A DNA stretch of 64,000 bases from Acidimicrobiia bacterium (lineage in GTDB: Bacteria; Acidobacteriota; Vicinamibacteria; Vicinamibacterales; CAVVIG01). Under the pieces are notes generated by a model. The model saw only the letters and a list, made by a program, of their open reading frames with translations, was not told the origin of the DNA and searched no databases. The stretch is from contig VFZL01000008.1 in NCBI GenBank assembly GCA_016871175.1, positions 81,141 to 145,140 on the forward strand, written 5' to 3'. Position numbers and translations under genes: made by a program. This document shows, piece after piece, positions 39,042-47,194 of this stretch. The first letter of the stretch is position 1; every line of letters starts with the position of its first letter.

Positions 39042-40159
39042 GCGGCTCCGTCGCTACGACGAATCGCCGCAACTTCGGCTGTCAGGTCGATGCCGACAGG
39101 GCACTAGGTGATGCAGCGTCCGCAGCCCACGCACCCGGAGGAGCCGAACTGGTCGATCCAGGTTGCCAACTTGTGGACCAGCCACTGCCGATATTGCGCG
39201 CGGGTCGTCGGCCGAACACTTCCACCGTGTACGTACGAGTGTTGCAGCGTGAAACACGAATCCCACCGTCGCCATCGCTCCGCCGTCTCACCTCCGAGGT
39301 CTGTCACATCCTCTACGGTGGCACAGAAGCAGGTCGGACAGACCAGCGTGCAGTTCGTACAGCTCAAGCATCGACTTGCCACATCGTCCCACTGAGGGTG
39401 GTCGAGGTTCCGGTACAGGAGATCCTTCACAGCGCCAGCCTCGAATTGGCGCCCCATCCCTGCAGCAGCCCGGTCGACCGCCGTGTTCGCTTCCCGGCAA
39501 TCGCCCTCGGAGGCCCCTTGCGGGGCTAAGGAGGCCAGCAGCTGCGCTCCCCGCTCGCTCCCGACATCAACCACGAACCGGTGTTCGCCGTCCAAGAGTT
39601 CAGTCAGGCAGAGATCGAACCCGAACGTCACCCGCGGCCCGGTGTTCATCGACACGCAGAAGCACGTACCTCCCGCTTGCCCGCAGTTGACGGCGACCAC
39701 GAACGCCTTCCGCCGTCGCGCGGCGTAGTCGGGATCCACGAACGGTCCGTTGAGAAACACACGGTCCTGAACCTCGATGGCGTGCAGATCGCACGAACGG
39801 ACCCCAATCAGGGCCAGTGGGGAGGACGGGGCCATTTCGGTGTTCACGATAAAGCTCCCGTCCTTCCGCCGCAGCTGTAGCAGTCGCAACCGAGGGGGGA
39901 AGAAGAACTGCTTGGCTGACTGCGGGCCGATGGAGTAGCCGAATAGCGCCCCATCGGTCCGCCGCTTCAAGCGGTACGTTCCCGCCTCCTGCACCTCCGT
40001 CCAGCCGATGGGCAGGTCGTCCACACCCTGAATTTCTGCCTGCACGATGGCGCCATCTCTCACGGTCGGCCCGACCAGCTGATACCCCTCCCGTTGCAGC
40101 GCCGCACACAAGGCTCGAAGGCTGGTCATGGTCAACAGAAGCCGTTCCGAGCTGGGCAT
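39038..40159 (-). pseudogene. 4Fe-4S dicluster protein (hydrogenase/sulfite reductase beta-like), in-frame stop in second cluster
   Basis: From the ATG at 40159, about 373 codons. The N-terminal domain includes 'PLALIGVRSCDLHAIEVQDRVF', typical of HydB/AsrA-type subunits. Cluster 1 is 'CLSCTNCTLVCPTCFC'. Cluster 2 is 'CVGCGRCIT', then a TAG at 39104-39106 exactly where Trp is conserved, then 'CPVGIDLTAEVAAIRRSD' and a TGA at 39038. Read-through would restore both ferredoxin motifs. No NAD-binding or NiFe subunit genes are present; only a UspA remnant follows. An ATG at 40180 is an alternative start. Confidence 0.8.
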
Positions 40160-40375
40160 CGTTCCGCCTTGCAATTGCAACCGAAATCCACTCTCGTCTT
40201 CGCGGTCCCTTCTCGACCGACCGCCATGAAGACAACCAACGAGGCGGCGAGACGAAGGCCAAGTTGTGGGCCATTTTGTGGCGCCGTGTTGAACACGGAC
40301 TAGGGTTAAGGACCGGTTAATGGATCGTGCCGAGCTGTAAGAGGAAGGTCAACAGGACCGCTCCGAGTGATGCCC

Positions 40376-40406
40376 CCCGTGGTCCTGCCCCCGGGGGCAC
40401 CACGGG
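40376..40406. repeat. Strong GC palindrome
   Basis: CCCGTGGT and ACCACGGG pair around an inner self-complementary GCCCCCGGGGGC, with a CCT bulge on one side. It lies about 70 bases upstream of the NIPSNAP gene and about 220 bases upstream of the divergent Fe-S protein gene. It may be a terminator for leftward transcripts or a repeat element. Confidence 0.45.
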
Positions 40407-40474
40407 CGCCTGGCCCTGGCTCACGCCGTTTCGGGTAAACTGCGGCGGCACAACGTCTTTCATGGAGGACGCGA

Positions 40475-41035
40475 ATGAAGCCCCTTTCAGCACACCTGTC
40501 TAGGACGGCCGTCGCGATGCTCGGTGGAGCTGTCATCGCGACCGTCATCTCGGCCGCCGTCCCATCGACCACATCTGAGGCCGCCGCGGCACAGTCCGCA
40601 CAGAACACGCCGGGTGGGCGTCCCGCCCCTCCTCCGGTCCCGTGCGGACCGCAGGGACAACTGCCGGCTACCCTGTCGAAGAACGTCGATGGCAAGTCGC
40701 GCTGCTTCGAGCTCCGGATCTACACGGTCGACGCCAGCCGAGTCGGAACCGGCAACTTCAAGGGCGGCATCAACGAGCTGCACCAGCGCTTTCGTGAAAA
40801 GGAAGTCGCGATCTTCCAGAAGCATGGTGCCGAGATCCTCGGTGTCTGGCAGCAAATGGACAATCCCAACACACTCGTCTGGATGCTCGCCTATCGCGAC
40901 CGCGCGCATCGTGATGACGTGTGGGCGAAGTTCGGCGCCGACCCGGAGTGGACGGCCCTCAGAACGAAGTATCCGGTCCCCGTCAGCGCCAGCACCTTCA
41001 TGATGAGCGCGGCCGACTACTCCCCAATGAAGTAG
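40475..41035 (+). CDS. Secreted NIPSNAP-family protein
   Basis: 186 residues from an ATG preceded by GGAGGA. A signal peptide is followed by an Ala/Pro-rich linker ('NTPGGRPAPPPVPCGPQG') and one NIPSNAP ferredoxin-like domain: 'RCFELRIYTVDASRVG', 'RFREKEVAIFQKHGAEILGVWQQ' and 'WMLAYRDRAHRDDVWAKFGADPEW'. The domain is compact and complete. Its biochemical role is unknown; in bacteria it occurs with oxidative or degradative genes. It is convergent with the PD40 protein gene. Confidence 0.8.
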   Translation: MKPLSAHLSRTAVAMLGGAVIATVISAAVPSTTSEAAAAQSAQNTPGGRPAPPPVPCGPQGQLPATLSKNVDGKSRCFELRIYTVDASRVGTGNFKGGINELHQRFREKEVAIFQKHGAEILGVWQQMDNPNTLVWMLAYRDRAHRDDVWAKFGADPEWTALRTKYPVPVSASTFMMSAADYSPMK

Positions 41036-41098
41036 CCGGCTCTTCCCAGACAGCGTTTCGGCACCGCCGTCTTATCCTGACTCAGCACTGTTCGGCGG

Positions 41099-42958
41099 CT
41101 AGTGAGTCTTCTGCTTGACGGCCGGCATCGCCGCCGGCACGTGCCAGGTGGGCGTGCCTTCCTCCCACCGGTTGTCGGTGAGCGCCCGCTGATCGGAGCC
41201 GTCCGCTTTCATCACGAAGAGCTCGCCGTAGGGCTGAGGGATGTCCGCCAGCGGCGCCTCATCCTTGAAGCCGTGGCGCGAGCTGCTGAACAGCACCTGC
41301 TCTCCATCCGAGGCACAGGCAGGATGAGAATCGTCGTAGGCTCCCTTGGTGAGTTGTGCCAGACCCGTTCCGTCAGGATTGATCGCGAAGATGTGGAACT
41401 CGTCGTTGACGAACCGACTGAAGAAGATCCGACCCCTCGTGGACCAGCAGGGGAAGTTGTCGTAGTCGGTCGTCAGCGTGCGGACCGTGCCATCTGCGAC
41501 GTTGAGAATGCGCAGCCCCGCGGCTCTGCCCGGTGTAGGTCCGTTCGGCTTTGCCGCCGCGGCCACGTCTTCCCAGAATCGATAGACGAGGTGCTTGCCA
41601 TCCGGTGACCAACTCGGGAACCCGGCGTTGCCCGGTCCGGTTGTGAGCGTCCGATGTGCAGAGCCGTCGGCCTTGACGATCACGACCGTGGCCGGTTGAT
41701 CGGCGCGCGACACGAAGTACGCGCCGGCGCCGAACGCGATCCACTGACCGTCAGGCGACCAATGGGGAGACATCAACGACCCTTGCGCTCGGAACAGGCG
41801 CTGTGGGTTCGTGCCATCGGCGTTCCACACGACCAGTGCGGTCCGATCGTCCGGGTTCCCGCGTCCGGTGCGCTCGCTTACGGCAATCCGTCGGCCATCC
41901 GGCGAGATGGCCGGGAATCCGCTTGCAAAGCGGAGCTCGTATTGCGGATCTCGACCGTGCAGCAACCCGCCCGGCTGGCGCGCGGCGGGAATGGTCTCGA
42001 TTTGGCCGCTGTGGTAGACCACCTGACGCCCGTCGCGGGACCAGGCCGGGCTCCCGATGTCGCCCACGCGTCCCTTTTCACCCGTGCTGAACGTCAGCGC
42101 GGCACTCGGCCCTGACTTGAGCAAGAAGCCCACGCGCGTCGCATCCAGAAACTGGGGCGCGAGCTTCAGGCCTGGGCCCGACGCGTGCTCTACGCGTGTG
42201 CCGCGCGCGACGTCGACAGAGACGATGCGCGAGTCGATCATGCCTTGCGACGGGAGCTGGCGTGCCCGGAAGGTGTCGCTGACGCGCAGTTCATAGAAGA
42301 CCACGCGAGAGCCGTCCGGCGACCACTTCGGCGACCCAGCGAACTGATCAGTGGTGGAAATCTTACGAAGGTTGCCGCCATCCGAGTCGACGACGTAGGC
42401 GCTTGCCGCCTGCACCTGTTCCCAGTTGCCCGGCGATCGGCGGAGGGGGGTCTCGCGATCGGAGGAGAAGACGATCCGCCGCCCATCCGGAGACCACTGC
42501 GGTCGGTAGTCCCCGCCTGCGGACTTGGTGAGATTTCGAAGCTTCTTGGTCTTCAGCTCCAGGACGTAAATGTCTGTGCTGCCCGTGTCGCGGGTCGAGA
42601 CGAACGCCAGCGTATTGCCGTCCGGTGAGAGTGCCGCCTGATCGTCGAACCCCGGATGGTCGGTGAGCCGCTCCACCCCTGTGCCGTCGGTCCGAACACG
42701 GAAGATGTCGGAGGACCCGTGGCGCTCTGATGTGAAGACGATCCACTGGCCGTCGAACGAAAACGACGCGTTGTAGTCGAGGTGGAGTCCGGGGACCAGC
42801 TTGCGGGCGTTGGTGCCGTCGGCGTCCGCGATCCAGAGCTCCGACCGGGTGGGACTCCACTGGTCGACGAAGATGGAACCCCTGGGCGCCGCCATGACGC
42901 CGCCCACGGCTGTCAGCAGCACCACCACGAGTGACCGGCGGAATCCGCTGGGCTTCAT
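41099..42958 (-). CDS. Secreted PD40/TolB-like beta-propeller protein
   Basis: The frame is open to 43051, but the ATG at 42958 has 'GGAGG' upstream and starts a signal peptide ('KPSGFRRSLVVVLLTAVGGVMAA'), giving 619 residues. Many PD40 repeats follow ('SFDGQWIVFTSERHGSSDIFRV', 'SPDGNTLAFVSTRDTGSTDIYV', 'WSPDGRRIVFSSDRE', 'WSPDGQWIAFGAGAYFV', 'WSPDGKHLVYRFWED'). There is no peptidase or TPR domain. A TolB-like scaffold role at the envelope is possible, but it is not TolB itself by length. A degraded relative lies at 29464-29840. Confidence 0.8.
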   Translation of the reverse strand: MKPSGFRRSLVVVLLTAVGGVMAAPRGSIFVDQWSPTRSELWIADADGTNARKLVPGLHLDYNASFSFDGQWIVFTSERHGSSDIFRVRTDGTGVERLTDHPGFDDQAALSPDGNTLAFVSTRDTGSTDIYVLELKTKKLRNLTKSAGGDYRPQWSPDGRRIVFSSDRETPLRRSPGNWEQVQAASAYVVDSDGGNLRKISTTDQFAGSPKWSPDGSRVVFYELRVSDTFRARQLPSQGMIDSRIVSVDVARGTRVEHASGPGLKLAPQFLDATRVGFLLKSGPSAALTFSTGEKGRVGDIGSPAWSRDGRQVVYHSGQIETIPAARQPGGLLHGRDPQYELRFASGFPAISPDGRRIAVSERTGRGNPDDRTALVVWNADGTNPQRLFRAQGSLMSPHWSPDGQWIAFGAGAYFVSRADQPATVVIVKADGSAHRTLTTGPGNAGFPSWSPDGKHLVYRFWEDVAAAAKPNGPTPGRAAGLRILNVADGTVRTLTTDYDNFPCWSTRGRIFFSRFVNDEFHIFAINPDGTGLAQLTKGAYDDSHPACASDGEQVLFSSSRHGFKDEAPLADIPQPYGELFVMKADGSDQRALTDNRWEEGTPTWHVPAAMPAVKQKTH

Positions 42959-43204
42959 CCTGGCCTCCAGACAATTGAGAACGCGCCGCATTATACGGCG
43001 AGTCTGCGCCCCCGGCTCTCGTTGGTCGTGAGGGTCGCCCGTGCGCACCATGGCTCAGACCCTTGAGGCGCGACACAGCTCGGACGCCAGTCGGCTCGGT
43101 CCAGCCATTCCGTCCCGCGATGTGCACGTCTTGCGCAGAAAAACGAAATGAGGCGCTAAAGTCGCCACGCCAACCGGCGATAGGGGTACCAAGGGGACTC
43201 CTGT

Positions 43205-43582
43205 ATGGACTGGCTGTGCGCGACGTGCAGGCGAGCAAAGGCGACGCGTCCACGAAACGCAGAGTTGTGCGGTTCCTGCCGCAGCTGGCGCGAGGCGCGC
43301 GAGAAGTCGCGGACCCTGCGTGAAGCCCTTGGCGCTCCGCGGGTCGACAGGGACGATCAGTCGAAGGCCTCTGCGCGCGAAGGGCCCGCGGCTCCCACGA
43401 CGACCGAGAGAGAATTGCTGATGTTGATGGAGTTGGCGCGCACGGTTGGCGAGGACGCGGCGAAGATACTGCAGCGCGTCCTGTCCGCTACCGCGAAAGG
43501 CAGCCCGTGGGTCTACCGCTCCGAGTGGAACCGCCTGATGGCGAGGTTCATCTCGCGTCTCGAGACCCCCTTTGACTCTTGA
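43205..43582 (+). CDS. Small zinc-ribbon-like hypothetical protein
   Basis: 125 residues, ATG preceded by 'AAGGGGA'. Two CxxC pairs, 'CATC' (5-8) and 'CGSC' (22-25), could bind one zinc in an N-terminal ribbon. An acidic linker and a helical C-terminus follow ('ELLMLMELARTVGEDAAKILQRVLS', 'WVYRSEWNRLMARFISRL'). I do not recognise the family; a nucleic-acid or protein-binding regulator is a guess from the ribbon. It is convergent with the penicillin acylase gene. Confidence 0.5.
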   Translation: MDWLCATCRRAKATRPRNAELCGSCRSWREAREKSRTLREALGAPRVDRDDQSKASAREGPAAPTTTERELLMLMELARTVGEDAAKILQRVLSATAKGSPWVYRSEWNRLMARFISRLETPFDS

Positions 43583-43613
43583 ACGCAGCGGATTGACCGT
43601 CTAGGCGGTCACG

Positions 43614-46199
43614 TCATTCTCGGAGCGCGGGGCGGAGGCGCAGCGTGCCGGTCGCGCCCTCGTCGATCCGGGCCCGGTCAACGCGCATTGGCAGGTGATC
43701 GACCGTTCGGAAGCGATCGAGATAGCTGTCGTAGAGCGGCGAGAGGAAGTGTCCCGACGGACCGACGGCGTCGAGAAATCGGCTGTCGTTGGACGGCGAC
43801 AGATCGATGATCTGTCGATAGCCCGGAACTTCGGTCTGCTCGTACGGTCGCCCGGAGACGACTGGGCCGACGTTGACGGTGCTCCAATCGCCACCGTTCG
43901 GGACCCGCCGATTCAGGATGGGGCGAAAGGCGGCGACAGCGTCCAGGCCCTGGTGAGGGAACACTGCGGCATGGACGTCGCCCCACTTCCAGGAGCGGGG
44001 GTCCTCTCCGAGCCGCCCCTCCAACGAAAGGATCGCGTCGTGCAGCGCCTTCGACACCGCGTGCCGACACGTCTCCGTTGACGCCGTCGTCACATCATCA
44101 CACCACGTCGCATCGTCACGCGTGAGAGTGGCGACCAGGAAGCGCGTCACGTACGAATAGCGACCTTGATAGCTGCCGAGCAGGCGCGCGCCAACGTCAT
44201 CTCCGACGATCGTTGGTGCCAGACGGAGAAACCAGGCTTCGAAGATGGCTGGGGCAGCCGCGTCGGCAGTCGCGTCGTACCTCCAGTTGCGTAAGAGATC
44301 AACCGCCATCGCATCCGACGACGACATTGGCTCGACGAGGCGGAGGAGCAGCGGGAGAAGACCGGCGGCGTGCCGTGAGTAGGTATCCGCCTGCATCCGG
44401 CGGAAGTCGTCAACGGTCAAGCCGCGTCGATCGCCGATGAGGGCAGCAATCCGCTCGGCGCGATACGGCTCCGGGTACTCGAGGCCGAGATGGTGAGGAT
44501 CGTCGAGCGGATTGGGACGATGATTCGCCGTGACGATGACGTGGCCCGGTGGATCGAAGACGCGCGGGAGCGCGTCGAATGGAATCCAACCAGTCCACTC
44601 GTGTTCTCCCGTCCAGCCCGGCATCGGACGCGAACCATCTCCGGATTGGCGCACTGGGATCCGTCCGGGCACGAGGTACCCGATGTGCCCATCGACGTCG
44701 GCGTACACGAAGTTCTGCGACGGCGTCACGAAGAGACGCATCGCCGCCAGGAACTCGGTCCAGTTCCGGGCTTCGTTCAATCGGAGAAACGCGTCGAGCG
44801 TCGTATCGTCGTCGTCGAGGGCGATCCAGCGAAACGCGAGGGGCGGCAGCGGATCGGACGCTGGACCGCCAGTTGCGCTCGACGCAGCGGTTGTCGCGTT
44901 AATCGCGTCTGACACCAGTGGGCCGTGACGCGAGATGCGGACATCGATGGTGAGCGGATCCGCACCCTTGATCTTGATCTCTTCGCGGACAACGAAGAGC
45001 GGTTCCATCTGCCCCTGGAACTCCGCCGCACGTCCCGCTTCGTCCAGCTTCTCCAGATACAGATCCTGCACGTCAGCGGCGACGTTGGTCTCGCCCCACG
45101 CGATGTGGCGGTTGCGTCCGATCGCGACCGCCGGCGTGCCTGGCAGCGTGGCGCCGATGACGTCGAAGGCGCCGGCCGACATGTGAGCGAGGTACCAGAT
45201 GGAGGGGATGTTGGCGCCGAGGTGTGGGTCGTTGGCGAGCAGTGGCTTGCCACTCGCGGTTCGCGTGCCGTCGACGACCCAACTATTGGATCCGATCGCC
45301 TCCGTCGTGGCGCTGTTCAGCAGAAAGGCGGTCACGGCCGGGTTCCCGTTCGAGAGCGCTTCCGCGACGGCTGGTGCCCACGCCGTGACGCCACCGGGCG
45401 CGCCATCCGGGTCGGGATCGAGCCGAGTGCCCACCGTGGAGCGAGTAGCGGGTGCATTCGGCGTTGCGGGCTTCGTCTGACTCGTGGAGGATGACGACTC
45501 CGGATCCGCGGGCGGCGAGGGCGTATCGGCTTTCGTCGCGCCCACGATCGTCAGCCCGTCTGCAGGGTAACCGGGGGTGAGCTGCGCGGCGCGTTCGGGA
45601 CCGACCTTGGCGATGAGGTCTCGACGCAACAGCTCCTGCGAGTAGTTGGCGCCGAGATCCCAGGCCATCATCTTCACCCAGGCCATCACGTCCTCGCCGC
45701 TCCACGGTTCAGGCTCGAACTGCAGGAGCGAGAACTCGGGCGGGAGCTTGCGGCCGCGATGGCTCTCGACGAACGCATTGATGCCAGCCACGTACGCGTT
45801 CGTGTCGGCGCGCGCTTCCACGGACAGGCGTGCCCACGATCGCCGCGCGGCGCGACCGAAGCCGACTGTACGAAGGAATCGATCCTGCGGCAGCGCGGCG
45901 GCGCCGAAGATTTCCGAGAGACGCCCGTGCCCAATGCGCCGCTGGAACTCCATCTGCCACAGCCGGTCTTGGGCGTGGACGTAGCCGAGACCGAAGAGCG
46001 CGTCGCGCTTGGAATTCGCGAGGATGTGAGGAATGCCGTCCGCGTCGCGGACGATGTCTATGCTCTGATCGAGACCGTTGACGGTGATCGCGCCGTCCAC
46101 GATCGGAAGGGACTGCCGCAGGTACAGGTATCCTCCGAGGCTCACTAGCACGACGAGCCCCAACAGAACGACGACGGCCTTGAGGAGCCTGCGCGTCAC
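43614..46199 (-). CDS. Penicillin acylase family (S45 Ntn-hydrolase)
   Basis: 861 residues from the GTG at 46199. The frame is open to 46679, but that part is antisense to the divergent gene and not S45-like, whereas a membrane anchor begins right after 46199 ('TRRLLKAVVVLLGLVVLVSLGGYLYL'). The alpha region has 'DADGIPHILANS' and 'LGYVHAQDRLWQMEF'. The autocatalytic site is 'IGSNSWVVDG', with Ser304 as the new beta-subunit N-terminus, followed by 'KPLLANDPHLG'. The spacer before Ser304 is long and Pro/Ser/Thr-rich. It hydrolyses amides; likely substrates are acyl-homoserine lactones or N-acyl compounds, not necessarily penicillins. Confidence 0.9.
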   Translation of the reverse strand: MTRRLLKAVVVLLGLVVLVSLGGYLYLRQSLPIVDGAITVNGLDQSIDIVRDADGIPHILANSKRDALFGLGYVHAQDRLWQMEFQRRIGHGRLSEIFGAAALPQDRFLRTVGFGRAARRSWARLSVEARADTNAYVAGINAFVESHRGRKLPPEFSLLQFEPEPWSGEDVMAWVKMMAWDLGANYSQELLRRDLIAKVGPERAAQLTPGYPADGLTIVGATKADTPSPPADPESSSSTSQTKPATPNAPATRSTVGTRLDPDPDGAPGGVTAWAPAVAEALSNGNPAVTAFLLNSATTEAIGSNSWVVDGTRTASGKPLLANDPHLGANIPSIWYLAHMSAGAFDVIGATLPGTPAVAIGRNRHIAWGETNVAADVQDLYLEKLDEAGRAAEFQGQMEPLFVVREEIKIKGADPLTIDVRISRHGPLVSDAINATTAASSATGGPASDPLPPLAFRWIALDDDDTTLDAFLRLNEARNWTEFLAAMRLFVTPSQNFVYADVDGHIGYLVPGRIPVRQSGDGSRPMPGWTGEHEWTGWIPFDALPRVFDPPGHVIVTANHRPNPLDDPHHLGLEYPEPYRAERIAALIGDRRGLTVDDFRRMQADTYSRHAAGLLPLLLRLVEPMSSSDAMAVDLLRNWRYDATADAAAPAIFEAWFLRLAPTIVGDDVGARLLGSYQGRYSYVTRFLVATLTRDDATWCDDVTTASTETCRHAVSKALHDAILSLEGRLGEDPRSWKWGDVHAAVFPHQGLDAVAAFRPILNRRVPNGGDWSTVNVGPVVSGRPYEQTEVPGYRQIIDLSPSNDSRFLDAVGPSGHFLSPLYDSYLDRFRTVDHLPMRVDRARIDEGATGTLRLRPALRE

Positions 46200-46235
46200 C
46201 CGGAACTCATAGTATTGAAGATCGGAGATTGAAGA

Positions 46236-47174
46236 GTGAAGATTTCTGGGAAGACTCCTCGCGGGTCGAAGACAGCGCGCAGGACGAGCCAGCCTCGACG
46301 GCTGGACCTTCCTGTGCTCAAGAGCACGCTGGATCGCCTCTACGAGAGCTTCAACAGCCCCCATTCCGCCACCGACCCCATCCAGATCGTTCGGCGATTC
46401 TCGGATCCAGCCGATCAAGAGGTTGTGGGGTTTTGCGCCGCCGCGCTGGCGTTTGGCCGGGTGGCGAGCGTGCTGCACTCGGTTGAGCGGCTCGTGGCGG
46501 TGATGGGACCGCGCCCGGCGGCCTTCGTCCGGACGTTCGAACCGCGGGCACACGGGACCGGACTCGGGCTTATCGTGCACCGCTGGATTCGAGGCGCCGA
46601 TCTCACGGCGCTGCTTTGGATCTTGAGACAGATGTACGACCGCGCTGGATCGATTGAAGGGTTCTTCCTCACCGAGCACGATGCCGGCGCGGTCGATCTC
46701 GCGGATAGCCTCGACAGTTTCTCGCGACGTGCGATGGCGTTCGACGTCGCTTCGGTCTATCGTGCCGTTGGGCGTCCGATACCGAAGCGCGCGGGCGTAG
46801 GCTATTTCTTCCCGCGTCCTTCACAGGGAAGCGGCTGCAAGCGACTGAACCTGTTTCTCCGGTGGATGGTCCGCCGCGACGCCCTCGACCTCGGTTGTTG
46901 GAGCCGCGTCTCACCTCGGCAGCTCGTCGTGCCCCTCGACACGCACGTGATTCGCGTCGGACGCTGCCTGCGGTTGACCCGTCGCACGAGTCCTGGCTGG
47001 CCGATGGCGCGAGAGATCACCGACACGCTCCGCCAACTCGATCCCGACGATCCCGTGAAGTACGACTTCGCGATGTGCCACCTCGGCATGATGAACGGGT
47101 GCGGATTCCAAACGACCCGAGGGGATCGGCAGTGTCCGCTCCGGGGATGTTGTCGTCCGAACACGGGCAGGTAG
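46236..47174 (+). CDS. TIGR02757 family protein (HhH-GPD-like)
   Basis: 312 residues. The N-terminal 'LKSTLDRLYESFN' and 'DPIQIVRRFSDPADQEVVGFCAAALAFGRV', the central 'GCKRLNLFLRWMVRRDALDLGCW' and 'VPLDTHVIRVGRCLRLTRRTSPGWPMAREIT' match TIGR02757, which resembles helix-hairpin-helix DNA glycosylases. A C-terminal Cys group ('CHLGMMNGCGF...CPLRGCC') resembles the Fe-S loop of endonuclease III relatives. DNA binding or repair is inferred, not proven. It is divergent from the penicillin acylase gene, with only 36 bases between the starts. Confidence 0.75.
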   Translation: MKISGKTPRGSKTARRTSQPRRLDLPVLKSTLDRLYESFNSPHSATDPIQIVRRFSDPADQEVVGFCAAALAFGRVASVLHSVERLVAVMGPRPAAFVRTFEPRAHGTGLGLIVHRWIRGADLTALLWILRQMYDRAGSIEGFFLTEHDAGAVDLADSLDSFSRRAMAFDVASVYRAVGRPIPKRAGVGYFFPRPSQGSGCKRLNLFLRWMVRRDALDLGCWSRVSPRQLVVPLDTHVIRVGRCLRLTRRTSPGWPMAREITDTLRQLDPDDPVKYDFAMCHLGMMNGCGFQTTRGDRQCPLRGCCRPNTGR

Positions 47175-47194
47175 GCGAACACGGTCCAACCCGC

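Noticed and set aside
39255..39268. CGAATCCCACC matching the tRNA-Ser T-arm, considered as an attachment repeat
   Set aside because: Only 11 bases, inside the Fe-S protein coding region, with no integrase; a chance match is more likely.
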